From Terriglobales bacterium (GTDB lineage Bacteria; Acidobacteriota; Terriglobia; Terriglobales; Acidobacteriaceae): a DNA stretch of 64,000 nucleotides. The notes under the pieces are model-generated. The model worked only from the letters and a program-made list of their open reading frames with translations, made no database searches and was not told the origin of the DNA. Location of the stretch: positions 62,001 through 126,000 of the forward strand of contig JAOAPE010000005.1 of the NCBI GenBank assembly GCA_025462725.1, read 5' to 3'. This document shows positions 1 to 9,156 of this stretch, one piece after another. Each line of letters opens with the position of its first letter. Position 1 is the first letter of the stretch. The position numbers and the translations under genes were made by a program.

Positions 1-1362
1 CAAACGGTTATAGTTGAATTTGGATTGTGAGACGAGCGCTGCCCCGAACGTGTGCGTAAGGTTCAGCAGCACGTTTTGGTTCAAGGTGTTTTGCCCGGTG
101 TCAAATCCTACATATGGACTCAAGCTGTTCGATCCGGCAAAATCATTTTCGTGCTGGCCACCATAGCGCACGAAAAAGCTTGTCTTATCGCTGATGTTCC
201 AGTCCGCTCGGAGCACCCCAAAGTATGTGTTTTGCGGGACTCCGCCCCCTGAATCGGACGCCGTATTGAAACTGACCCTCTGCAATGCGCCGCCTTGAAA
301 TGTTGGGCCCAATACAACATCCGGTTTCAACGCCCCGAACGAATTGAAATACGCCTGCGTATTGGGCGCAGTCGTCGCCAGGAAAGAGGGGGTCACCACC
401 ACTCCCTGTGTTGTGGCATTACCGCGAACGCGGGTCCACTCCACGCTGTTGAAGAAGAACAACTTGTCCTTCACGATCGGTCCGCCGACGGAATATCCGA
501 ATTGGTTCCGGGTGAACCGCGGCTGCCCGATGCCCGTGGCATTGTTCTGGTAACTATTGGCAGCCAACGCAGAGATGCGGTTGAACTCGTACGCCGATCC
601 GTGTAACGAATTGGTCCCGGATTTCGTGGCTACGTTGATGATGCCGCCGCTGGCTCGACCATATTCTGCCGTGAAGGTGTTGCTGATCACGCGGAACTCC
701 TGGACTGAATCGAGTGGCACAGTGGTTCCCAGCGACGCCGAGAACTCGTCCCTGTTTTCACCGCCATCGAGCAGGAGGCTGTTACTGGCATTGCGCTGAC
801 CATTGAGATTGAAGCCCGCTCCCCTGGGAGTGCCCGGCGTTACGATCTGAGTGGGATCGGGTGATGCGTTTCCTGCTATCGCAACCAGATCGTACGGATC
901 ACGTGTCAATGTCGGAAGTCCCACAATCTGCGCTCCCGTTACCGCTTGCGATATGGATTGGTCTGTCGTGTTGACCTGTGCACCGCCTTCGGCAGTGACT
1001 TCCACCGTCGTTCCTGCCCCTTTCACCGCGAGGTGTGCATCGATGGTGTTTCTGGAACCAACGGTGACATCTACTCTTTGTTTGTATGTATCGAACCCTG
1101 GCTGCGCTATGGTTATTTCATAGGGGCCGGGTTCCAGGTTTGTGATTCGATACGAGCCGTTGCCACTCGCAACGGCGCTCCGCGTAAACCCCTTTCCTAG
1201 ACTCCTTACGGTGACGGTCACTCCCGGAACAACGGCACCGCTTGGGTCTGTCACTGTGCCCCCGATCTGTCCGGTTTCTGTTTGTGACCACACGAATGTA
1301 GAGGTAAGCACGAATAGGAAAAGAACGAACATTACTTTCCTTGCGCTGAAAGACCCTGACAT
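1..1362 (-). CDS. TonB-dependent receptor with carboxypeptidase-regulatory domain, N-terminal part
   Basis: Partial gene: the frame is open from the ATG at 1362 to the left window edge (454 codons seen), so the C-terminal beta-barrel is missing. The start has a good ribosome site (GGGAGG, 6 nt spacing). Residues 1-27 form a signal peptide ending in WSQ. Residues about 28-110 are a carboxypeptidase-regulatory-like (CarboxypepD_reg) domain, with GQIGGTVTDPSGAVVPGVTV. A plug domain follows (NLNGQRNASNSLLLDG, then AEYGRASGGIINVATKSGTN) and then barrel strands. This is the Oar-like outer-membrane receptor type expanded in Acidobacteria. The substrate cannot be told from sequence. It is transcribed away from the cox operon end and has its own upstream region. 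Confidence 0.92.
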   Translation of the reverse strand, partial: MSGSFSARKVMFVLFLFVLTSTFVWSQTETGQIGGTVTDPSGAVVPGVTVTVRSLGKGFTRSAVASGNGSYRITNLEPGPYEITIAQPGFDTYKQRVDVTVGSRNTIDAHLAVKGAGTTVEVTAEGGAQVNTTDQSISQAVTGAQIVGLPTLTRDPYDLVAIAGNASPDPTQIVTPGTPRGAGFNLNGQRNASNSLLLDGGENRDEFSASLGTTVPLDSVQEFRVISNTFTAEYGRASGGIINVATKSGTNSLHGSAYEFNRISALAANSYQNNATGIGQPRFTRNQFGYSVGGPIVKDKLFFFNSVEWTRVRGNATTQGVVVTPSFLATTAPNTQAYFNSFGALKPDVVLGPTFQGGALQRVSFNTASDSGGGVPQNTYFGVLRADWNISDKTSFFVRYGGQHENDFAGSNSLSPYVGFDTGQNTLNQNVLLNLTHTFGAALVSQSKFNYNRL

Positions 1363-1602
1363 GTACAACCTCCCAAATTGGCAGCCCTTCTACGCACGGA
1401 CTGCCCGCCTGGGATATTTGCATCCGAATTGCCAAACCGAAAATGACAGATCACAGGGACTTAACTGCCGATCCTTGACTCTGCATTTGGAAATTTGAAG
1501 AAAGGATCAACGCTGACTCTTGTTTAATAAATCCTGCAAACATTCATTTGGTGTTTCTTGGGTAAATGGTACAAACCTCAGAGCTGTCATGTTTTGCAAG
1601 TA

Positions 1603-1626
1603 ACAATGTTCCAAGTGGAACATTGT
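1603..1626. promoter_or_regulatory. 24-bp inverted repeat, possible operator
   Basis: Two perfect 11-bp arms (ACAATGTTCCA and its complement) are separated by AG. It lies about 240 nt upstream of the TonB receptor start, between that gene and the cox terminator. It is not followed by a T-run on either strand, so it does not look like a terminator. A dimeric regulator site is one reading, and no regulator can be named. Confidence 0.4.
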
Positions 1627-1642
1627 GGAAACCACTCACGCA

Positions 1643-1680
1643 GCAAGACAGCCCCTCTCTTGAGGGGCTGTCTCGCTTCA
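1643..1680 (-). terminator. Terminator hairpin at the end of the act-cox operon
   Basis: An 11-bp perfect stem (GACAGCCCCTC and its complement, 1647-1657 with 1662-1672) has a 4-nt loop and sits about 40 nt past the stop of the last cox gene. The T-rich tail is weak on both strands, so termination strength is uncertain. Confidence 0.6.
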
Positions 1681-1711
1681 CAGAACTTTGTAGTCGAAAT
1701 GCGAGGAGTAT

Positions 1712-2053
1712 TTAGTGCCAGGCGCGGGTCAGGAAGTCCGTCATCGTTAGTGTGAGCAGGATGCCGAGCCAGAACACGCCGGAGATTACCGTGATCTTCG
1801 TCAGACGACTCGAATCTTTCACGTGCATGAAGTAAAGAACGACCAATGTCGCTTTTACTGTGGCAATAATAAGCGCGATAGGCGCGTTCAAAGAGATACC
1901 GCCCACTTCGATGTTCTGGAACGCTGCCCATACCGTCAGGCCGGTGCCGATCAGCAGCGCTCCGAAGATCAAAGCATAGGTGAACAGCGAGCCGATGTGA
2001 TGGACGGACTCGTGGTGCGGTTGTTGATGCTCAGTCTGTTGATGTGCAGTCAT
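1712..2053 (-). CDS. Cytochrome c oxidase subunit IV (small caa3 subunit)
   Basis: Small membrane subunit of the caa3-type oxidase, 113 residues from the ATG at 2053. A longer reading to 2122 would run back into coxC and lacks family-like sequence. A His-rich N-terminus (MTAHQQTEHQQPHHESVHH) is followed by three hydrophobic segments, at about 25-45, 56-76 and 85-105. This matches prokaryotic COX4 in size and topology. It begins 14 nt after coxC and is the last gene of the operon, followed by a hairpin. In this family the subunit is thought to aid assembly or stability; it carries no metal ligands. Confidence 0.85.
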   Translation of the reverse strand: MTAHQQTEHQQPHHESVHHIGSLFTYALIFGALLIGTGLTVWAAFQNIEVGGISLNAPIALIIATVKATLVVLYFMHVKDSSRLTKITVISGVFWLGILLTLTMTDFLTRAWH

Positions 2054-2067
2054 CCGTGTCCTTAGTC

Positions 2068-3012
2068 TCAGTGTCCGCCGTGCCGGTTGATCAAGTACAA
2101 CAACGGGAACAAATAGATCCAAACGATGTCAACGAAGTGCCAGTACAGTCCGAAGTTTTCAATCGGCGTGTAATACGCGGCGGAATACATTCCCTTATGT
2201 GCGTTGTAGAGAAGCCACAACATCAGTCCCATGCCGATGATCATGTGCAGCGCGTGCATTCCCGTCATCGCGAAATACAGAGAGAAGTAGATTTCCGACC
2301 CTGGCATGGAGCGTTGACGCTCACTACCGCCAGGCAGCGGCGGCGGGCCCTCTTCTCCGCTAGAGTGTCCTTCGGGTGTGGTGACAGTCTCGCCGGGTAT
2401 CGATGCCGCTCCGTGCGCCAACGCAGAGTCGGATGGTTCACCCGGAGGATGTCCGAGACCACCTGTCATATAACGCTTAAGAAGATCCGGAATGGTCTCT
2501 TTTTCCTGCGCTTCGCTGACGCCGGCGCAACGACCGCCACCTTGTGGTTCGAAACAGAAATTTTGTCCCGGGATCTCGCGCTTTTCGAACTTCTGCGAGT
2601 ACTCAACAACTTTCACGCCAAGGAAGACCGTGCCGAGGATCATTGTGGCGATGATGAAGCCCATAAGCCGCTTCACCAGCCCGCGCTGCGCCGCGTTCAC
2701 GGCAAGCGCCATGGTCAAGCTGCTGCCGATCAGGACAACGGTATTGAATGTTCCCAGTTCGATGCTCAGTGTTGCGCTGGCTGCGCCAAACGCTGGAAAG
2801 AAGCGGTTGCGATAGACAAGGTAGGCGCAGAAAAGGCCGCCAAAGAACATGACTTCCTGGATCAGGAAGACCCACATGCCCAGGCCAGACGCGTCCTTCT
2901 GCTGGTCCATGGTGTCGAAGTGGTGCAGGTGCCGCGGATGATGGCCTTCATCACCGGCGTGGTGACCGTGCGCGCCAACGTCATGAACTTCGGGATCAGT
3001 GCGGGTAGCCAA
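2068..3012 (-). CDS. coxC: Cytochrome c oxidase subunit III with a large loop insertion
   Basis: Heme-copper oxidase subunit III, 314 residues. Residues 41-135 hold the conserved first helices (GLGMWVFLIQEVMFFGGLF is characteristic). Residues about 240-312 hold the last helices (SLYFAMTGMHALHMIIGMGL, then HFVDIVWIYLFPLLYL). Between them, residues about 145-238 form a hydrophilic Gly/Pro/Ser-rich insertion with two cysteines that ordinary caa3 subunit III (about 200 residues) lacks. The N-terminus is also His-rich (about residues 14-31). It starts 2 nt after coxA. The subunit has no redox centre; in the family it supports proton uptake and stability. Confidence 0.93.
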   Translation of the reverse strand: MATRTDPEVHDVGAHGHHAGDEGHHPRHLHHFDTMDQQKDASGLGMWVFLIQEVMFFGGLFCAYLVYRNRFFPAFGAASATLSIELGTFNTVVLIGSSLTMALAVNAAQRGLVKRLMGFIIATMILGTVFLGVKVVEYSQKFEKREIPGQNFCFEPQGGGRCAGVSEAQEKETIPDLLKRYMTGGLGHPPGEPSDSALAHGAASIPGETVTTPEGHSSGEEGPPPLPGGSERQRSMPGSEIYFSLYFAMTGMHALHMIIGMGLMLWLLYNAHKGMYSAAYYTPIENFGLYWHFVDIVWIYLFPLLYLINRHGGH

Positions 3013-3014
3013 CC

Positions 3015-4655
3015 TTAAACCTCTCCTTCTTTCTCACCATAGTTATACGGCTCGCTGGTGACTACGGGCGTTTCATGGAAGTTGTGTGATGGCGGCGGTG
3101 ACGAAGTCTCCCATTCCAATCCAGTGGATTCCCACGGATTCGGACCTGCGACCTGACCATACTTCAATGACCAAACCAGATACAGCATCGGCAATAGGAA
3201 ACCGATCGCCAAAATCGAAGCGCCCGCGGTGGACAGCACGTTCAACACCTGCCATTCCGGCGGATAAGAATGATAGCGGCGCGGCATGCCCAGGTATCCG
3301 AGAATGAACTGCGGCATGAACGTTAGATTGAATCCCACAAAGACCAACAGCGCGGAAAGCTTCGCCGGAAGCTCAGGATACAAACGCCCAGTCATCTTCG
3401 GCCACCAGTGATGAATTCCGCAAAGATACGCGAGCACCATGCCACCCACCATTACGTAATGGAAATGAGCGACGATGAAATAAGTCTCAGTAAGGTGAAC
3501 GTCCAAGCCAAGTGCAGCGAGGAAGAGTCCAGTGAGTCCGCCGATAGTGAACAATCCGATGAAGCCGAAGGCGTAGAGCATCGGCGTGTTCCAGCGAACC
3601 GAACCTTTATATAGTGTCGCCGACCAGTTGAAGACTTTGATCGCGGAAGGGATCGCAACTAAGAAACTGATGAGCGAGAAGATCAGCGCCGCATACATCG
3701 AGATGCCGGCGATGAACATATGGTGCGCCCAGACCAGGAACCCAAACACAGCGATGGCGACGCTCGAGAAGGCGATGGCCTTGTATCCGAAGATGCGCTT
3801 GTGCGAGAAAGTTGTGACAACCTCGCTGATCACGCCCATGCCCGGAAGGATCATGATGTACACAGCAGGATGCGAGTAGAACCAGAACATATGCTGGAAC
3901 AGAATGGGATCGCCGCCCAGCCGCGGATCGAAGATGCCGATGTGAAATCCACGTTCCAGCGCCACCAGTATCAGGGTAATGGCGATGACCGGAGTTCCCA
4001 GCACCATGATGATGCTGGCTGCGTAGTGCGCCCACACAAACAGCGGAAGCCGGAACCATGTTTGTCCCGGTGCGCGCATCTTGTGAATGGTGACAATGAA
4101 GTTAAGGCCGGTGAAGATGGAAGCGAATCCGGCAATCAGGATTCCAACAGCCGTAAGGATGACGTTTGTATTCGAGTACGTTGTGCTCAGCGGAGCGTAA
4201 AACGTCCAGCCTGTATCAACACCACCGGTGATCATTGCGGCGAGTCCAAAGCATGCGCCGACAACGAAAATGTACCAGCTCAGAAGATTGATTTTCGGGA
4301 ACGCCAAGTCCTTAGCGCCGATCATCATCGGGATAAGGAAGTTGCCGAGCGTAGCGGGCACTGACGGGATGAGGAAGAAGAAGATCATCATCACGCCGTG
4401 CATGGTGAAGGCTTTGTTGTAGGTATCGGATTCCAACAGGTCGCCAGCGGGGGTCAGCAACTCCAAACGCACTAACGATGCCATTATGCCGCCGACGAAG
4501 AAGAAGAACGTGATCGTCAGCATATAAAGGATGGCAATGCGCTTGTGGTCCTGGGTCAACAGCCAACTCTTGAGGCTGTGGTCCGCATTCAGGTAATGCT
4601 CTTCCGGCATTACATGCGTTTCTGTTACGACGACATCTGTTACAGCGGTGCTCAT
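3015..4655 (-). CDS. coxA: Cytochrome c oxidase subunit I (caa3 type, A-family)
   Basis: Catalytic subunit, 546 residues, with about 12 membrane helices carrying the low-spin heme and the heme-CuB centre. Visible signatures are the CuB-ligand and cross-linked His-Tyr segment [17 protein letters not shown], the two further CuB histidines in [12 protein letters not shown], and the heme-ligand segment [17 protein letters not shown]. The YSHP form of the Tyr motif points to the A2 subfamily, as in known caa3 enzymes. Its start overlaps the coxB stop by 4 nt, which implies translational coupling. It reduces O2 to water using electrons from the fused cytochrome of CoxB and pumps protons. Confidence 0.97.
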   Translation of the reverse strand: MSTAVTDVVVTETHVMPEEHYLNADHSLKSWLLTQDHKRIAILYMLTITFFFFVGGIMASLVRLELLTPAGDLLESDTYNKAFTMHGVMMIFFFLIPSVPATLGNFLIPMMIGAKDLAFPKINLLSWYIFVVGACFGLAAMITGGVDTGWTFYAPLSTTYSNTNVILTAVGILIAGFASIFTGLNFIVTIHKMRAPGQTWFRLPLFVWAHYAASIIMVLGTPVIAITLILVALERGFHIGIFDPRLGGDPILFQHMFWFYSHPAVYIMILPGMGVISEVVTTFSHKRIFGYKAIAFSSVAIAVFGFLVWAHHMFIAGISMYAALIFSLISFLVAIPSAIKVFNWSATLYKGSVRWNTPMLYAFGFIGLFTIGGLTGLFLAALGLDVHLTETYFIVAHFHYVMVGGMVLAYLCGIHHWWPKMTGRLYPELPAKLSALLVFVGFNLTFMPQFILGYLGMPRRYHSYPPEWQVLNVLSTAGASILAIGFLLPMLYLVWSLKYGQVAGPNPWESTGLEWETSSPPPSHNFHETPVVTSEPYNYGEKEGEV

Positions 4656-5665
4656 TTTGTTGGTTTCCCTTGTTTCGGTTCCGGGTTCGGGTTCGTGGTC
4701 GAACCGGCGACCGCTCCCGTGGTTGTTTGTTTTTCCGCTTGCAGGCTCTTCACATACGCCACTAACTGAATCAGGCTCTCCTCATTGATCTGTCCTGTAA
4801 AGGTTGGCATGATCGGGCCAAAACCAGCAACAATCTTGGCCTGCGGATTCAAGATCGATTCGCGGACGTAATTCTCATCGGCGACCACGGTACGCCCGTC
4901 GGCAAGTTTAACCGGATTTCCAAATGCTCCCGCGAGATTCGGCCCGCGGGCGCCGGATTGTCCTGAGTGGCAGGTAACGCACCCGAGGCTGGTGAAAAGC
5001 TTCTCTCCGTTGGAAGCTAGCGAGCCTTCACCGGAGCCTCCACTCAACCAGGCTTGGTACATCGCCGGTTCCATCACGATGATCTCGCCGATCATGCCGG
5101 AGTGCTTCGTCCCGCAATACTGTGTGCAGAAGAGATGGTACGTTCCGGTCTTGTTGGCGTTGAACCAGAGCTGCGTATAGCGGCCGGGCAGGACTTCGTG
5201 TTTCACGCGGAATTCAGGAATCGAGAAGCTGTGAAGCACATCCTGCGAAATCATCGTTAATCGGACGTTTTGGTCCACGGGAATATGCAGCTGGTTGATC
5301 TCACGCGGGCCTGATGGATGTTGCACCTTCCACATCCACTGCTTGCCGACAACGTAAATCTCCATCGCTTGTTTGGGAGCGCGTTCCATGTTGAAGTAGA
5401 GGATCGCCGCCCATACATAAATGACCATCGCGATGCCGAGTGGAATCACTGACCACATGATCTCCAGCGGCACCGAGCCTTCAATCTGTGTGGCAATCGG
5501 GTTCTTCTCCTTGCGGTACTTGATGGAGAAGGTCAGCACCATCGCGGCGACAAGGCCGGTAAAAAAGATGGTGATGGCGACCAGGAACAAGTACAACGCG
5601 TCCACCTGCCACGCGATGGTGGAGGCCTGGTCGGGAAAAAACGGTAGATACTTTGAAAACATCAT
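4652..5665 (-). CDS. coxB: Cytochrome c oxidase subunit II fused to cytochrome c (caa3)
   Basis: 337 residues. Two membrane helices (about 24-50 and 68-92) precede a periplasmic cupredoxin domain with CuA ligands H145, C180, C184, H188 and M191 ([13 protein letters not shown]). From about residue 215 there is a fused class I cytochrome c with heme motif C229-V-T-C-H233 and a likely axial Met in FGPIMPTF. The fusion defines caa3 oxidases and lets the enzyme take electrons without a separate soluble cytochrome. The C-terminal 25 residues are low complexity. It follows sco after a 37-nt gap and overlaps coxA by 4 nt. Confidence 0.97.
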   Translation of the reverse strand: MMFSKYLPFFPDQASTIAWQVDALYLFLVAITIFFTGLVAAMVLTFSIKYRKEKNPIATQIEGSVPLEIMWSVIPLGIAMVIYVWAAILYFNMERAPKQAMEIYVVGKQWMWKVQHPSGPREINQLHIPVDQNVRLTMISQDVLHSFSIPEFRVKHEVLPGRYTQLWFNANKTGTYHLFCTQYCGTKHSGMIGEIIVMEPAMYQAWLSGGSGEGSLASNGEKLFTSLGCVTCHSGQSGARGPNLAGAFGNPVKLADGRTVVADENYVRESILNPQAKIVAGFGPIMPTFTGQINEESLIQLVAYVKSLQAEKQTTTGAVAGSTTNPNPEPKQGKPTK

Positions 5666-5702
5666 TAGCGGTTTCTAGTTTCTCGTTTCTATTCTAGTTA
5701 CC

Positions 5703-6554
5703 CTAAACCGTGTGTCCGTCCGGGCCGTGGTGCTCACGCCGGATCGAAACGATCATGAACGTCAACAAAAGCAGAACTGTCAGGACTCCGCCGGCGCGCA
5801 CAAAGTTCATCGCAATCGCGCCGTACTTCCCTGTCATCGGATCGTAGTGGTAGCAGAAGAGTATCAACTGGTCAGTGACGTTTCCGATCTTCTCTTCCGA
5901 TGCTTCGATCATTCCCAGGCGCATGTCTTTAGGCGAATACTCGATTCCGTAGTAGTACTGCGCTAAGCGGCCGTCTGGAGTTGCAAGCATCAGTGCGCTG
6001 GCATGCGCAAACTGCTGGGTCTTGTCGTCCCAGACGTAGCGGAAACCCACCGCTTTCGTGAGCGCGGTAATGGACTCCTGCGAACCGGTCAGGAAATGCA
6101 TGCCCTGTTCCGCGCCGGGACGTCGGTAGCGGTCAATGTAAGTCTTCTTTTTCGCAGCGGCGATCTCTGGAGTCTCACGGGGATCGAAGCTGACCGCGAC
6201 TACATCGAATTCTTTTCCCGCACTGAACTTTAAAACACCCAGCGCGCTGGTCATGCCGTTCAATACTTGCGTGCACAGCATGGGGCAATCGTAATAAACC
6301 ATCGCCAGGACCACTGGACGCTTCTGGTTGAAGAAGCTGCCGAGCAGAACGTCTTTTCCGTGCTCATCTTTGAACGCAAGGTTCAGCGGAATCTGTTCGC
6401 CCAAGTGCTGGTCAATGCCGACTTGTGTAAGCACACTGGGGCGCGTATTTGACTGGACATCGCTAGACGAAGGAATGTTGCCGCCCAACTGAGCAAACGA
6501 CGCAGTACTGAGTGCGAGTATTACTGCGATTCGAATTGTGTTTCTTGTGATCAT
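5703..6554 (-). CDS. SCO1/SenC-type copper chaperone
   Basis: 283-residue secreted, membrane-tethered thioredoxin-fold protein. It has a signal peptide (residues 1-21), then the copper-binding C90-P-M-L-C94 motif in YYDCPMLCTQV and the conserved distal His184 in FAHASALMLATPDG. A C-terminal hydrophobic helix (about 250-272, GGVLTVLLLLTFMIV) should anchor it. Sco proteins deliver copper to, or keep reduced, the CuA site of subunit II. The gene lies directly upstream of coxB in the same operon, which fits that job. Confidence 0.93.
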   Translation of the reverse strand: MITRNTIRIAVILALSTASFAQLGGNIPSSSDVQSNTRPSVLTQVGIDQHLGEQIPLNLAFKDEHGKDVLLGSFFNQKRPVVLAMVYYDCPMLCTQVLNGMTSALGVLKFSAGKEFDVVAVSFDPRETPEIAAAKKKTYIDRYRRPGAEQGMHFLTGSQESITALTKAVGFRYVWDDKTQQFAHASALMLATPDGRLAQYYYGIEYSPKDMRLGMIEASEEKIGNVTDQLILFCYHYDPMTGKYGAIAMNFVRAGGVLTVLLLLTFMIVSIRREHHGPDGHTV

Positions 6555-6588
6555 GTCTTTCGGGGCCCGTGTTCCGTTTGCTACATTC

Positions 6589-7119
6589 TTACTTCTTTAC
6601 TACTGGCTGAACTGTACCCATCGCTTGTCCTACTGGTGCCGGAGTCACGCCTGCGGGAACGACCGGAAGCCCGTGCTCGAGAACCAACTCCATGGCGCGG
6701 TCAATCGGAACGCGGACTTTCCCTGTTTCCTTGTTCATCCACTGGTACTGCTCTAATTGTTTGTTTTGCTCTTCACGCATGATGTTCATGTCGCGAGTGT
6801 CGTCCACCTGCAAGCGCGGTTCGGGAAAGGTCGCCTTCAGGCGCTGCATGGTTTTTTGTTCCGTCTCAGCGGTCATTGTGGGCACTGCGCCTTCGGCAGC
6901 CGCCTTCTGCACCATCATCGGATTCGGTTCAGGGTTTCGCTTTTCCGCTTGCACATCCAGCCAGCGATACATTCCCCAAAGCAGAACGTGAATCACGATC
7001 GCGGAGAATACGAGAAACGCACCGAACGCGAGAATGGCGCGGATGTTGACGTCGCTGGTCTCGTGTCCATGCTGGGGATCAGTGGTGAATCCACCGGCTT
7101 GCGGTTTAATGCGCTCCAT
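6589..7119 (-). CDS. Conserved membrane-anchored protein of the ACIII-caa3 operon, unknown function
   Basis: 176 residues, no known domain recognised. One membrane helix (about 29-50) follows a short hydrophilic N-terminus. The rest is a soluble domain of about 120 residues with a Pro-rich region, a likely amphipathic helix and a C-terminal PIDRAMELVLEHGLPV segment. There are no cysteines or heme motifs. It overlaps actF by 14 nt and is followed after 34 nt by sco, so it is co-expressed with both enzyme complexes. An assembly factor or linker between ACIII and the oxidase is a guess from position only. Confidence 0.8.
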   Translation of the reverse strand: MERIKPQAGGFTTDPQHGHETSDVNIRAILAFGAFLVFSAIVIHVLLWGMYRWLDVQAEKRNPEPNPMMVQKAAAEGAVPTMTAETEQKTMQRLKATFPEPRLQVDDTRDMNIMREEQNKQLEQYQWMNKETGKVRVPIDRAMELVLEHGLPVVPAGVTPAPVGQAMGTVQPVVKK

Positions 7120-8383
7120 GCGAAGGCTCCAAAATCTCCGGTACTAAATGATGATATGCCGGAAGCAACGGGCGTTTCTTCAACTGGTAGAAGAAAGCAG
7201 TGATCCAGATCGCGGCAAGCGCAATCGGCAGTACCATATCCATGATGTTGGGATTGAAATGTCCCGTGATGCCACTGGTCTCTTTGAAATTCGGGTTGAC
7301 CTGCCAGAATATCTCGCCAACACGCGCGAACAATATAAGGATAGCCACGTTGCGCAAGCGCGTCGGGTTCTTTTTCAAATCGCGGTTCAGCAATAGCAAG
7401 AACGGGATAACGAAATGGATGACCACCAGCAACAGCATCACGGGCTTCCATCCATGCTGCGTTCGCGCCAGATACCACGTGATCTCTTCCGGCAGATTGC
7501 CTGACCAGATGATGATGAACTGCGAGAACGAGAGATAGGCGTAGAGCATGACGAACGCGAGCAGTAGTTTTCCGTTGTCATGCAATTCGGTCTTGCGCAG
7601 CAGCGACTTCATCGGCTCATATTTTGCCAGCAACGTGAGGACGACCAACATGAACGCCATGGTCGAGAGCGCCTGGCCCGCCATGTAAAGCATGCCCCAG
7701 ATGGTGGAGTACCAGACCGGATCAAGCGTCATCACCCAATCGATCGCCGCGAGTGAAACTGTGACTGCGTAAACAACCAGTCCGCCGCCGCCGAGACGCA
7801 TAAAGCGCAGACGAAGATCGTTGTAGGCTTCCGGCGACTCCGGAAGAACATCCTGCTTCAGCGACCACTTATTCAGCAGGTAGATGAAGATGCCCCAGAT
7901 GACGAAGTAAATCGCTGCGCGTCCCACAAACCACTTCGCGTTGAGATAATCGGCGCGAACATTCAGCGCGTGCTGACCATGAATATCGAGCGGCATGGAG
8001 CCAGCCCACGGGTAAAGGTATTGCATCCCGAAAATGATGGGAATGAACAACAGCACGACGATAGGCAGCGTGCGTGTTCCGGCTTCAAGCTGTCGGCGCA
8101 AGACCAGTCCCCATTTGCCGCCGGTAACATGCTGCAACATCAACAATGCGGTACTGCCGAGCATGAGACCGAAGCAGAAGATGTATCCGACAAGATAGGC
8201 GCGGAAGAATTGCTGGCGTCCTTCAAACGTTCCCGAATAATAAAGGTAGAGCGCGAAGCTAAGGATCGTCGCCAAGCCGGCGATGCCCATCCACCGCTTG
8301 CGCAGATGATCTACCACCCACGGCGGAGTCAGTTGCTCAGGAGTGACAGTGCGTGGAGCGGCATGCGTTTCGTGGACCGCCAT
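7106..8383 (-). CDS. actF: Alternative complex III subunit ActF (NrfD-like membrane subunit)
   Basis: 425-residue polytopic membrane protein with about 10 hydrophobic segments, of the NrfD/PsrC-related quinol:cytochrome c oxidoreductase subunit 2 type. Conserved-looking parts are SLAAIDWVMTLDPVWYSTIWG and the last two helices followed by KKRPLLPAYHHLVPEIL. In known ACIII structures ActF is the second NrfD-like subunit beside ActC. Its start shares one base with the stop of actE, and it overlaps the next gene by 14 nt. Confidence 0.93.
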   Translation of the reverse strand: MAVHETHAAPRTVTPEQLTPPWVVDHLRKRWMGIAGLATILSFALYLYYSGTFEGRQQFFRAYLVGYIFCFGLMLGSTALLMLQHVTGGKWGLVLRRQLEAGTRTLPIVVLLFIPIIFGMQYLYPWAGSMPLDIHGQHALNVRADYLNAKWFVGRAAIYFVIWGIFIYLLNKWSLKQDVLPESPEAYNDLRLRFMRLGGGGLVVYAVTVSLAAIDWVMTLDPVWYSTIWGMLYMAGQALSTMAFMLVVLTLLAKYEPMKSLLRKTELHDNGKLLLAFVMLYAYLSFSQFIIIWSGNLPEEITWYLARTQHGWKPVMLLLVVIHFVIPFLLLLNRDLKKNPTRLRNVAILILFARVGEIFWQVNPNFKETSGITGHFNPNIMDMVLPIALAAIWITAFFYQLKKRPLLPAYHHLVPEILEPSHGAH

Positions 8384-9156
8384 TAGCGCTTGTCCTCCTT
8401 CTTCGGTGTCTTATTTTCGTTGCCGCGGTTGTTGAGCGCCGGACGGGAATTCATATCCTGCGCCGGCGTGGGACTCGGGGCAACTGGCACCACATCGGTA
8501 GCATGCGGAGACGCCGTCGGCATGTTCGCAGGTTCCTGGATGTGGTTGCGATCCGCAGGCGGAACGTCCGACAAACTTGCATCCTCACTGACTTGCAACA
8601 CGCGGATGTAAGCAGCAATGGCCCAGCGGTCTTCCGGCTTGATCTGCGCTTGGTAGTTCAGCATCGCGCCGAAGCCGTTAGTCATGACGTCGTAGAAATG
8701 TCCGATGGGCGCCTTCTTCAAGCGCTCCTCATGATACGAAGGCGGACGCTTGATGCCGCGATTCACGATCATGCCGTTACCGTCGCCAACGCGCGAGTGA
8801 CAAGGAGTGCAGTAGATGTTGTAGCGCTCCTGTCCGCGCAAAAGGACTTCCTTTGTGAGCGGCAGCGGGAACTTATCGCCTTCGAGAGTGCCGATCTTTC
8901 CGGTGAGAAAGTAGTTGTCCAAATAAACGTCTTTCTCTTTGTAGAACTGATTGGCTTCAGCAGTGGTGCCGCGCGCGACCGTGTGCTCCACTGGCAATCG
9001 AGCGGAGCGTCCATCGTGGAAAAATTCGCTGGCTCGCAGCGGAATGTACTTGGGCTGGTTGTGCATGTCCTGACGGCAACCGGCGAGCCCGATGAAGGCG
9101 AGGCTGGTCAGCGCGAACAGGAACTTGCGGGAAGCGACCTGACGGAGAGCTTTAAT
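8383..9156 (-). CDS. actE: Alternative complex III subunit ActE, lipoprotein cytochrome c with ATT start
   Basis: Mono-heme cytochrome c of ACIII. The first in-frame ATG (9066) would give 227 residues without a signal peptide. Reading upstream in the same frame gives an ideal lipoprotein signal, MKALRQVASRKFLFALTSLA followed by a lipobox LAGC with Cys27, beginning at an ATT codon (9156-9154). No ATG, GTG or TTG lies in frame between. A strong Shine-Dalgarno (GGGAGG) lies just upstream, and the start overlaps the actD stop. From this start the protein is 257 residues with heme motif C116-T-P-C-H120. ActE homologues are periplasmic and often lipid-anchored. The C-terminus is Pro/Asn/Lys-rich and probably disordered. 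Confidence 0.85.
   Translation of the reverse strand: MKALRQVASRKFLFALTSLAFIGLAGCRQDMHNQPKYIPLRASEFFHDGRSARLPVEHTVARGTTAEANQFYKEKDVYLDNYFLTGKIGTLEGDKFPLPLTKEVLLRGQERYNIYCTPCHSRVGDGNGMIVNRGIKRPPSYHEERLKKAPIGHFYDVMTNGFGAMLNYQAQIKPEDRWAIAAYIRVLQVSEDASLSDVPPADRNHIQEPANMPTASPHATDVVPVAPSPTPAQDMNSRPALNNRGNENKTPKKEDKR

Larger units (their letters stand above)
1363..1711. other. Intergenic region between TonB receptor start and cox operon end
   Basis: No gene is seen here. The stretch holds the upstream region of the TonB receptor, a near-perfect inverted repeat (1603-1626) and the terminator hairpin of the cox operon (1647-1672). The part close to the receptor (1440-1560) is AT-richer than its surroundings and probably carries the receptor promoter, but I see no clear -35/-10 pair. 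Confidence 0.5.

Noticed and set aside
2044-3018. 324-residue plus-strand frame opposite coxC
   Set aside because: It is the antisense shadow of coxC, without domain-like sequence.
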